A DNA stretch of 64,000 nt from Polytrichum commune (Eukaryota > Streptophyta > Polytrichopsida > Polytrichales > Polytrichaceae): assembly GCA_950295325.1 (NCBI GenBank), contig OX485803.1, positions 18,788,001 to 18,852,000 of the forward strand, read 5' to 3'. The notes beneath the pieces are model-generated. The model worked only from the letters and a program-made list of their open reading frames with translations, was not told the DNA's origin and did no database searches. Below, one piece after another: positions 27,501 to 39,500 of the stretch. The translations under genes were made by a program, and so were the position numbers. Each line of letters starts with the position of its first letter. The first letter of the stretch is position 1.

Positions 27501-30500
27501 TCAGACAAAATGTCCGAAGCTTTTTGAAGTTTAGTCTACCCCTGAAATGAGACATATTTTCTACAATTTCGTCAAGTACTAGAGTATGAACCATAGCATC
27601 ACAGTCTGTTCTGTGCTCTTTCTTTTGCAGGCCAATACTTTTTTTGCCAGGCCAGACTTAAAGCGACCTCCAGGAAGAATGGCATATACGTTAGCTGATG
27701 GCAAGAAAAAAGCAAGGGACAAGTTATCTGCAGAAATTAAAATTGGAAGATTGTCTGCTACTCTTTTTGATGACATGGCTGGCCTGGTATGTATTTTGGG
27801 ACACATGTATGGATTTTAAATTGCTATTGGATGAAAAGATACTTATGTTTGGGATAACAAGGACATTCCTCAGGAATGTCATTCTACAGTTTCAGAATAT
27901 ATATCTAGATTGGGTGCCCTACATTAAAACTTGGGTGCCTCAGATTGAAGGAATGCACCACTAACCTTCATTGGTTCAGGCGTGGTCTTGTTGAGTTGTT
28001 CCATGTTGACAACCTAGAAGAGTCAATTTTGATGATTGTAGGAAATTCATTAGGGATGTTATTTCACGCTTACAATGGTCAGTTTACACACTCAGAGATG
28101 AGCTGGAAATGTCATGTCTGCCTTGTCACTTACTTTATTGGGGTTTACAGATGACTCCACTGGTAGACTTGACAATAACGAGCATCAACCTTGCTGCACA
28201 TGGGCGGATGGAGGCCATGAGTGCAGTTGTGATCACAAATATGGCTGCGTCTACCTTTAACACACAGCTAGAATCGTGGGAGCCCTTCATTGAACCGTTT
28301 GAAGGAATTTTTAAGTAAGTTATTATTCCTCCACATTCTCCACATTCTGCAAACAATATTCTTCAGGATGCGATATGTAACACCTGCAGCCGTAAATGAG
28401 AGAATACATGAGGATGTATAATGTGATTCACGAGAATCCATATAAGCAGATTATGAAGCAAATTGGAGTACATGAGTTTTAGAGTGCTGTTGGAAAGTTT
28501 TGTCAGATGTAGGGCTTATTTATATTTATATTTAACTTGCCAATCGGTGCATGTTTTTCTGAAATTTCCATGCCCTTTATTACTCCAGCATCATAATTCT
28601 GTACAGAATATTCTCTGCCCATAGCCATCCCTTGGCATCAGTTCATTTGAGCTCATTTCAAATATATTTCCTTGTAAACGCCTTGCCTCCTAAGTTGCCA
28701 TTGTCCCTGCAGGTACGAGTCTTTTGATGTAGATTCAGAAGCTCCCTTTAAAGTAGGCAAGCGCATACGAATTACTGCTGCAAATGTGGTGAATGTGAAT
28801 GTCACTTCTGCTGGCTTGGCAACCTTGGTAGAGTCAGTTCTATCATGGCGAAATCAAATAGAATTAGAGCAGCAAGCTCGTATGTCTCTGGAAATGGTAT
28901 GTGTTTTGTCAGTGGTATATGACTTTTCTAATGGGAAATCTTAAGTCGTGATACTGCTTAAAGTTATGCAAGTTTTTGATGTTATTTTCAGCTCTTAAGC
29001 CTCTAATTCCATGTGTTCTATCTTGTCAGTTCTTAAAATGAACAGATGCATTGTTTATCCACATAGTTGTGTCTAAAGCTGTGATAGGTACTTGGTTGAC
29101 ACTAACACCATATATTGACCATCTGTTTTGTTTTTGATTTGTATCACTCTTAGCATTCAGCATGAAAAATGTCAATCATGTATAGAGTTGTAGAATAAGT
29201 AACATTGATTGATTTATTGTCTTCATGTCACCATTTATAGGAGGGAAGTGACTACAAGGACCCAAGCACTGAGATTCCAAGTTCTGCGTTGGAGGAGGAT
29301 GAGTTAGAGAAACTTTTAGTGCAGAATAAACTAGGATGCGACTTGTATATACGTAAGTTCAAGGACAATTTTGAGGAAGTGGAATGTATATCCAAGAATG
29401 GAAGCAGTGTTCTCCATTTGCCACCTCCACGATTTCCAGACAAATTCGTTAATGTTTCAGAACCTCAGCCACAGCGCCATTTTGTTGCCATTCATGTGTC
29501 TGAAGCTAAGGTACAATAGGCGCATCTGTTGTCACCTGTTATCCATGGCGAATCAGATGTTTTGAATGTTTCCTTTATGCTCCTTGAAACTGCTTGGCTA
29601 TGTGAATGAATCAATACATCCATATAGTTTGTTGGAAATATCTACTTCCTCTAATTGGTCCAAAAGTTCTCTAATGCATGTCCTTTGCATATATAAACTG
29701 TTTGGATGCATGGGCTTGTAGGAACTGTTGGTGAACAATGATGGAAACGACCAAGATTACATGTGTGCTTTACGGCTAGCCACTACACGATCAGCTGATG
29801 AGCATAAATCACTGCCTCAAAGTGCCAGATCTCGGTGTGTGCAACCGAAGGCCATAACAAAAGGCCAAGAGTGTCTTCTTGCTGAAGCAAAATGGAACGA
29901 AGTCTTTGTTTTTGAGCTTCCTCAGAAGGTAATAGTAGGAGTCCTCCAAAACGAGGTTGTGTGTGTTACTTTGTAGATACTATCATGGAAACATAAATAC
30001 AATGTGAGTTGAGTATATAGCCATAACCTGGTTGTGGCTCCATTGTCTCATGTGTGATTTTGGAGCAACTACTACTTTTTACTTCAATCATACCTAGACA
30101 TGGCCTTGAAGTAACAAATTGCTGTAATTTCTATGTGCAGGGCTCAGCAGCTTTGGAAGTGCTTGTGACAAATCAAGCTGCTAAGGGTGGGAAAGGTAGC
30201 TTGCTCAAATTTCACCTTGTGTATGAATAAAGAGCATTGATGGAACTCATACTTAAAATGCTGCGGATGCTAGTGAGGTAACAAAGGAAAAGGATTTTTA
30301 AATGCAAGCTCAGCTACTTGGGTTTGTATCTGCAGGAGAGGCTGTAGGTGTTGTTTCCATTTCTATTGATGAGAAGAGTGGGGCAGGAGACTTGCAATCA
30401 TCATCCTACTGGAATCTGGTTCGGCAATCCCTGAAGCAGGGTCCTGTGTCATCCTGGCCTGCTGTGGAGAATAAGACATACTCCCTTCTACGACCTCGGA

Positions 30501-33500
30501 AAGCAGTGTGTTCTCTCTACCTTGAAATCAGAACTATGGATCTCTGCATTATCTTTATCTATGTATTCTCAGCATTAGGTTCATATTAACACCCACACAA
30601 TAGAATGGCAGCTTTTTATTGGAGGTTGATGGTTTTTGATGGAAAATTGTTGTATTTGTACAATGCATAACCACAGAACATAATTTTACTGCATACCGAG
30701 AGGATATAACTTTGGGTTAAAGAACAGCATTCTTGTGTTATATTCAGCATACCGCACCCCTGGAGTGTGTGCATGACAAATTGATTTGCGATTGCAATGG
30801 AATTCATATCTAATCATGTAAGATTGTCTACTGTGTTGATGGGCCAATTGGAAGTTAATGTTATCTGTATATTCAGGACCTATGTGGACAATTTTATTGA
30901 AGTGTGTAAATTTCTAACTTTCCTGAATTTCTCTGGTTTTGTAGAATCAACCTGGAAATGTTGAGGCTCAGAGGCAGAGCTGTGGTCTTATTACCGTGAG
31001 CATGTCTTTCTTTTCTGCAAAAGGTGATAAGAAGGACCGCCCTAAGGTATTCGACTCCAAGGATGACCCGAGAGGTGTAGATATTTGCCTGTGGTTAGCT
31101 GTGAATCCACAAGGGCCATGGACAGGACTCCGATCAGTATTACCTTTGAGTACGTTGTTGAAGGAGATTGGGAAAAGACATCTAGCAGTAGAAGTAAGCA
31201 TGCAGCAGAATCTTAAGAGTGTGAAGCTACGGAGCCTTACCATGGTTGTGAACAACACGGACATGGCACTTGATGTTTGCCTGTGCCCCTTTTCTCTTCT
31301 CAGTTCTGTGGATGGATCAGGGAAGGACTCTGAAAATCAACAATCAACAGCAATTGAAGAGGTTTTTGAGAATCAACGGTATCAGCCTCTGGCAGGTGGC
31401 TGGGGGAGTAAATGGCCTGGTCATTTGATGCCAAATGATCCATGCCGTTGGAGTAATCGTGATTACTCTATCAAATCGCAGGTATTCTAAGAGTTTGGTG
31501 AATGTCATGGGCTTAATCGTCATCTCTTTGTCAGTTTCCCATCTAAATTTTTTCAAATACTTAATAATGACGTGATAATATAATGCAGGACTTTATTGAA
31601 CCCCCTCTACCACCTGGATGGGTTTGGAGCACAAATTGGAGTATTGATAAATCCGGTCATGTTGATGAGGAGGGTTGGTTTTATGGTGCTGACTTTCAAA
31701 GCTTAAGATACCCACCATTGTCTCCAAAAGCTAGAAGAAAGTCAACTTTTGATTTTGCCAGGAGGCGTCGGATAATCAGGCATCGCAAGTGTGTCCCTGA
31801 GACCCAACATTTGCATACAAGACAGATGGTTGGGGTCATCCAACCTGGGGAATCTGTAGCCTTACCTTGGGCTGGCAGCGATACCAAGGGAGACATGTGT
31901 GTGCAAGTACGGCCTCAATCCGACTCTTCTCAGTATAGTTGGGGCAGAGCTATATCTGATTTTATCGCTCAAACTATGAACAATGAAGGGACTTCTGCAA
32001 TGTCTGCACGACAGACCAGAAGTAATATACCAGTTTCAGCCTTGCCTCTGAAAGAGCTGGAGAAAACTGAAGAAATTTTGTGGACTAAGATTACTCATGG
32101 AGGTGGTAGTTCCCATGGACTTTGCTGGTTGAATGTGGATGTCGATGCCACAGTCCTATATGATGAAGTTAACGTTCCTGTGCCTGACTGGCGCATTACA
32201 GTGAATGCGCCAGTGAAGCTAGAGAACCGACTCCCTTGCTCTGCAGCATATATTCTTTATGAAAAACCGAGAGCCAGTGGAAATCTGATCAAACGACAAG
32301 ATGGGATTGTGTCAGCAGGTGGTAGTGTATATATATACTCTGTTGATGTGAGGAGACCCATCTATCTAACTTGGCTTGCTCAAGGAGGTTGGAGATCTGA
32401 AAAGGAGGTAGTATCTATTTCAGATCCATCTATGGAGGATCTGCCCACTGGTTTTTGGATGGCTCATCAGGGAAGTGGCAGGTATGTTGAAAATGTTGAT
32501 TTTTTATAGGTTTCAGTACCTCCAAAGCATGGGTTTAGGGACATAAATTCTAGCAAAACAAGCAATGTAATCAGTCATGTCTGTTGGCAAAACCTTATCT
32601 TAAACATTAGATAGACCCGATAGCTCCTTTCTTGAATGCAACATCCATGAATGTTAAAGACCTCCTGGCATATTAGCAAATAACAGCATGTTCAGGTTTC
32701 AATTTAGATGGCTGGCCGATGTTTAATAGTATGTTATCATGGACATGCAGGACATTCCTGTCTGAAATTTTGCCTTAATTCCTCTCAAGATTTGCAAAGA
32801 TGAATGATTAGGTTCAATAAGAAAGGTGTGAGCATTGAACCTAACGACAACTCTCAAAACTGAACTACATTCGTTTTAAAGGATTCCTCCCCCTGAAATT
32901 GAGGGGATCTTTCCCACTTGCCAAGAAAGGCACCCTTGTTCTTGCCATTTGCTAGAGATTCCTCTTGAAATTGTTTAGTTTGCAGATACCCAAAATGAAT
33001 CTAAATGATTCTCTTCCAGCTGCTATTGTTGGTATACTCTTAAGTCCCTATCTTGTGTTTGCTTTATTATTCCCAATGCTGCTTTTATATTCCGAACCAC
33101 TAATTTAGAAAGAGCATGCAGGAGGTTGAGAGTCAGTGTGGAGCATGACTTTGGAGGTAACAGTGCAGCAGCAAAAATTGTACGCTTGTTTGTCCCATAT
33201 TGGCTTGTAAATGATGCTGCCCTCCCATTGGCATACCGTTTGGTTGAAATTGAACCCCATAGTGGTTCAAGTGGAGATGAAACATGGCTCACAAGAGCAG
33301 CCAAAGCTGCAAAGCAAGCTGCCCGTCGACCTAGCCACAATGGAGTGAAAACAACATTACAGTTGAATAGGGTGGTTCACTATCTTGAAAGAGTGGAGGA
33401 TATGCAGGGCACACCAGTCATGCTCTCCCTTCAGGCGTACTCTGACCGCATGGGGGGCTTGTCTCTTTCCTCCCGCTCAGAGGATGGGTTACTCTCTCCT

Positions 33501-36500
33501 CGCCTTGGTCTTGCAATTTCAGTTGCAAACAGCAACATCTTCGATCGTGCCCTCTCATTTCGGGATTTTGAAAGCAATGTTAGTTTCCTAATCCAGCCTT
33601 ACAAGTTGAATCAGAGGATACCTGCAACAATCTGCCTCTACTTTTTGGTCATTTATGTCCAATATACTGTGAAAGAATAGTTCCAATAAAATTGGAAACA
33701 ATGTTTCTTACTCAGAGTTGTAGTGGTTGTGGTTTTGTGAAAGAATTGTGGAGGTCATGACATGTTGATGTCTTGAATGATCAACAGATGGAGAGAGTCA
33801 ACCTCAAAGCAGTTGATTCTGGAGGTGCCTACTACAAGTTGTCTGCTTTCTTAGACATGTCATCTGACCGTACCAAGGTAAATCTCAGTAACAATTTCTT
33901 CAAACTAATTGCAAACATTGAGAAACTGATGAGGAATCTCTGCAGTTTAGGAGTATACACAGAACATCAGAAACTTGTGAAGGTTTATGACGTTGGACTG
34001 TGATGTTTTTGCAGAGCAATATTCTAGCATGTACTTACAAATATTTGTATAGGACTAGGCTTTGCATCCAGGTTGTTGAAAACGACTAGGTGTTCATGTT
34101 GAAGAGCTTCAGGAAAGTATTTGACTTGCTAGAGAATATTTTGCAGTAAGTCTTCAAAGTCAAATTACTCCAATGCCCTGATCCAGATGCTGAGCTTTTC
34201 AACAAGTGTTCTGTGCACTCTATTTAGGATGCACCGTCCTGCTTACAAAATCAATGTGGACTTGGGCACTAATCTATTCTGTTGCTTGAGGTTGATGTAA
34301 GTGGGTTCTGCTGTCAGGTCATACATGTGCAGCCACACACATTATTTGTTAATCGGTTGGGGAGAAGGCTCTCCTTACGGCAAGGTGACCTGAGGCATGA
34401 AGAACTTTTCTATCCAAATGAACAACCTAAGGCCATTCTATGGCAATCAACAAATGAACCAGAGCTTTTGAAGGTATGAATACACTCTTACATTTACAGA
34501 GTTGTCATCCATGTTAGTTTAATCCAATTACTTCTTTATCAAGTCAGTACGTACTACTACTATTAGTCATCCACTGTTCACCACCCACAGTCATCAAGCA
34601 ATTGACAGCCTTTTCGCCATCAGGATTCACAGGTTTAAACTTGAATCGTTCTGGAAGCTGAACCATATTTGGGAAGATATAAGGGCAATAATTATATGTA
34701 GATGTGTAAACATTGTGACATGCTAACCTTCTTCTATACCACTGCACTACAGATTTATGTGGATGGCTATAAGTGGAGCCAGCCATTCAGTGTGGACACT
34801 GAGGGTGTAATTCATATTATTCTTCACTCTGACCAAGACCGAGATGATTCTGATCTAGTAATTCGTGCTGAAGTACGCAATGGAGTGAAAGGTTCCCGGA
34901 ATTTTGTTGTATTTCGACTGGCAGCTCGTCAAAGCCCATACCGGTAAGTGGGTCATTTGATAACCTGAGCTTATTCACAAGCATGTAGATAAGTCAGCTG
35001 AATGAAAGAACAATTAAGGGAGGCATATAATTGAGGAGATTTTTTGGCAGTTATTTTGACTAAGATATTAAGCACCAATTGTTAAATACCTTCCCTATAG
35101 AAGATCTAAACCTAAATGAGCCAGGCACTTACTAAGTAGAGTTTTTTAGTAAATTTCATTCTGATAATTGTGGAAACAGTCCATAACAGATTCTGCAAGA
35201 AATGAAGGGCTATTGCTGATATTGAACTTTTATAAAGACCTTATACAGGATATGCAGATCCTCTTTTCTCCATCAAGTAGTTTGCAACATTTATCCAAGG
35301 AAACTTACTCTGGAAAAACGTAGTCAGATATTGGACGGTCTTATGGACATCCTTGAAATTGTCCTACTCTTGAGTCACCATAATCTACAATATGGAGTAT
35401 CTTCTGCTGACTATGTTTATGTCATCCAGAGTGGAGAACCGTTCAGCAGTCTTGCCCATCAGATTTCGTCAGGTCAACAGTAATGATGATTCATGGAAGG
35501 TCCTACCACCTCAGTCCGCAGCGTCATTTGCGTGGGAAGACCTCCTTCTGGATCACTTTCTTGAAGTTCTGGTAGATGGAATGGACCCACGTCAGTCTGT
35601 CAAATACAACATTGATGAGCCATGTGACTACCGACCTATGTCTATTGGTCGGGGAGCTCCTGCTGCTGCTCTCCAAGTGAAAGTATTTTCAGAGGGAATT
35701 TCAAAGGTCTTTAAAGTGGCTGACTATACACCAAATACTAGCAACATGTCCATTGTGGTTGCTGGTACCCCGACAACACCTCGAACTCCTGCACCTGAAA
35801 TTCACAACCAGGACAATCAAATTTATACAAGCATTGAGTTAGCAGAATTTGGACTGTCTATTATAGACCACACCCCAGAAGAGTTACTATATGTGTCCAT
35901 ACAAAATCTTGTACTTTCATACGCAACAGGTTTGGGTTCAGGAACCAGCAGGTATGGTGTTCATCATTTGATTCTTTGTTTTATCTGTTTACGTTGAGAT
36001 AGAGCTTGATAAGCAAGTCTATGTATTAAATTGCTAAGTTATTCCTTGTGATGAAGAAACCTTACCCTCATACATCCGGTAAGAGAAGCATGTAATAAGT
36101 GATTGTTTTCTGTTGATGTACCCACCACCAAAAGGTGGCAATAGCCTGCAGGCGAAGGGGCGCTTCTCTCTTGCTTGCTTCCTTTGGAGGGCAGCATTTT
36201 ATTACTAGTTCTACTCAAATATGACTTCCATTAGCCAATTACAGTTCAGAAAGTCTATGCCGATTTTAACATCTTTCTAAGTCAAAATTATTGGCATGAC
36301 TGCAGATTGAAGATCCGTGTTGACAATCTTCAAGTTGATTGTCAAATTCCATTAACTCCTTCACCAGTTCTTTTCATTGCCCAAGAGCCTCAAATTCACC
36401 GTGATTTTCTTTTGAAGTGCACTATTACCATGCAAGACAATGGAGTCCCAGATTATGTCTCATACCCATACATTGGAATACAGGTACAACCTTCTGTTCT

Positions 36501-39500
36501 GTGCCTGAGAATGCTACTTGTCCTAATTCTAGAATGAATTGTGATTCTTGCTGGGGTCAAATGGTGTCTGGCTTCTCTCAATCCTTTTCTCTTGTATTAT
36601 CCTTTTCTCCTGCTTTTTGGAAAGGTAATCCTTGTCTTTGGTCTAAACATTTTGTCGATATTGAGGGTTGCTGCACAGATGGCAAAATGTCAAACTATTT
36701 CAAAGAGTGGCACACCCTTCATGTTGCAAGGTTTAGGATTATAGAGTAATTTTGTGTATATCTATTGCAGGGTCCAAACGTTCCAAACATCTCATTTTTG
36801 GTCAATATCCATGAGCCAATTATTTGGCGTTTGCATGAAATGTTTCGGCGGCTTGATTTGGCCCGCTTAAGCAGTAGCAAGACCACGGCTGTTGCAATTG
36901 ACCCAATCATCAGGATAGGGTGAGACATCAATCCATTATGTATTCAAATTACATTCCACTATGTATCATATTACATAAAGTTGGTACATGTATGACACTA
37001 GAAATTAAGAGTTTGAAGCATTGACTGATTCTGAACTTTTCTTGCTGGTGTGCAGTCTCCTACATACATCTGAGGTTCGCTTTAAGGTGACCCTTGCAAT
37101 GGCTCCTGCACAAAGGCCTCGTGGAATACTTGGATTCTGGTCAACATTGATTACCTCTCTTGGCAACACTGATGAAATGCCGGTATGTGCAATCTACTTC
37201 CATTTAAATGACCTCCTAACATTGTTCATGCAATGCAGTAACTTTGAGCTTAACCAAATGGAATGAGTTCTGTTACTCAATCCTTGGTATCCATCCCTGT
37301 ACCACATAGTAACCTTTGGTATCTGTAGGGTGTTATTGAAATGATTTCACAAATTTGTGTGCTTTGCTACAGATACGCATCACTCCTCGTGTCCATGAAG
37401 ATGTATCAATGAGGAGCAGTGCTTTGTGGGCTGCTGCCTTTACCAGTTTGCGGAATGATTTACTAAGCCAACCTTTCCAATTGCTCTCTGGTGTTGATAT
37501 ATTGGGCAATACAAGTAGTGCCTTGGGAAATATGAGCAAAGGAGTGGCTGCTCTCTCGATGGACAAAAAGTTTATTCGAGGTCGTTCAAAGCAGGTATCC
37601 AGTTGCTAATGGAAGTCATGGTTTGAAGTGAATGTACTGATCCCAGGAAGAAACCCATGCATTTCTAAAGTGCTATTAAACTGTAAAGTGGTAATTGCTG
37701 TAATCAATTGAGTTGCTCCTTAAAATCCATCCTCAGAAGAAATGGATAGCACCCAGGTATGAGGTGTAATCAATGATATCCACAATATACTAAATTTTGT
37801 TGTACATATCAAAGTTGTATGTATGCATGGAAAAAAAAACTGTCAACAATGAAAACAGCATTCTTTTATCCAGATTATTAATATTCTACTAGCTAACAAA
37901 GACTTCCCCTATCATCCACTCATTGTCAATTCTGCAGCATCTTTGTGTCGCATCTTTGCATTGCAGATGCACTGATCAAAATTGATGTAGCCTTCTGATA
38001 GTAGATTTCACTTATTTTTGCATTAAAAATCCAAGGGTGGCTGTAATCCTCCACCAATTACTCTCCATGTCACTTGAGTAGCAGTGACAATATATTGAAA
38101 TGGATGGTTGCTGTCGGTCTGTTTTACAGTTACCTTTATAACATTTCATAGCAGCAGACAGAATCGATACATTATGTGGCTCTTGATTATATCCAAGTCT
38201 GACCAGGGAATAATATTGCTCACAGGCAAATGTTGAAGACATAGGTGAAGGAATTCGTGAAGGAGGAGAGGCCTTTGCAAAAGGCTTATTCCGTGGTGTT
38301 ACTGGCATTGTTACAAAGCCATTTGAAGGTGCCCAAAAGTCAGGAATGGAAGGATTCCTACAAGGTGTAGGGAAAGGGGTGATTGGAGTGGGCATTCAGC
38401 CATTAAGTGGAGTTTTAGATCTGCTTTCCAAGACAACTGAGGGTGCCAATGCAATGCGAATGAAGCTGGCTGCTGCCATTACATTTGAACAACAGCTTTT
38501 GCGACGTCGGTTACCTCGAGTTATTGGAGGTGACAATGTTTTACGCCCTTACGATGAATATAAAGCACGAGGACAGGTATGCACTTTTGCTGGGCACTCC
38601 ATATCAGGTGGAAAACTGACTCTCTTGAGCAATAGGATCAACCTTCAGCTTCCCTTGGATACTCAACTTACTGTTTGTGATTTTCATGTATTGTGTGATT
38701 GGTTTTCCAGGTTTTGATGCAATTAGCAGAGAGAGGGACAATATTTGGACCTGTTGACTTCTTCCGGGTGAGGGGAAAGTTTGCTATGTCAGATGCTTAT
38801 GAAGATCACTTCAATCTTCCCAAGGACCGCACTCTAATCATCACCCATCGTAGAGTCATTTTGCTTCAGGTGGGTTACTGGACTTAGGGAGACGTTTGAG
38901 TGATTTATTTGTGTGGTGTCATCTTTTAGGAACCTAGTAGTGAGGCCTGTCCTTAATTTCCTCTCCTAGTACGCTGAGGAGCCAAGTGGCATTTGGCTTC
39001 AATATCTGCTGCTTAATCTTTGGTATCAAGGAATGAAAAAAATGTTCAATCTAATAGGCATTTGATTTCTCAAGTTTCTCATTTGCTCTGGCTGTATGCT
39101 GATGTGCAGCATCCAACAAGCCTAATACAACAGAAGAAGCCAGATCTGCTGAAGGAACCCTGTACAGTCACATGGGATGTACTGTGGGACGACTTGGGGA
39201 CAATGGATTTAGCTCATGCAAAGGATGAGTCACGACAGTTGCCACCCTCTCGCCTCATCATTCGTAGCTTGGTGAACGACTCTCGGCTTTTTGACACCTC
39301 CATGGCAAACTCAAGGAAGGAGATCTCACATGTTGTGAAGTGCCATGCAGGCACTAAGCAAGCGGCTGAGATACGTAATGCAATTCTACAGGCCTACAAT
39401 ATGTATGGCCCTGGTCGGGCATCCAATGCAGCCCAGGTACTGAGTTTACCTCCTTCCTTGCAGACGCGATTGTCAAGGCTGCACCCACCAACAACAATAT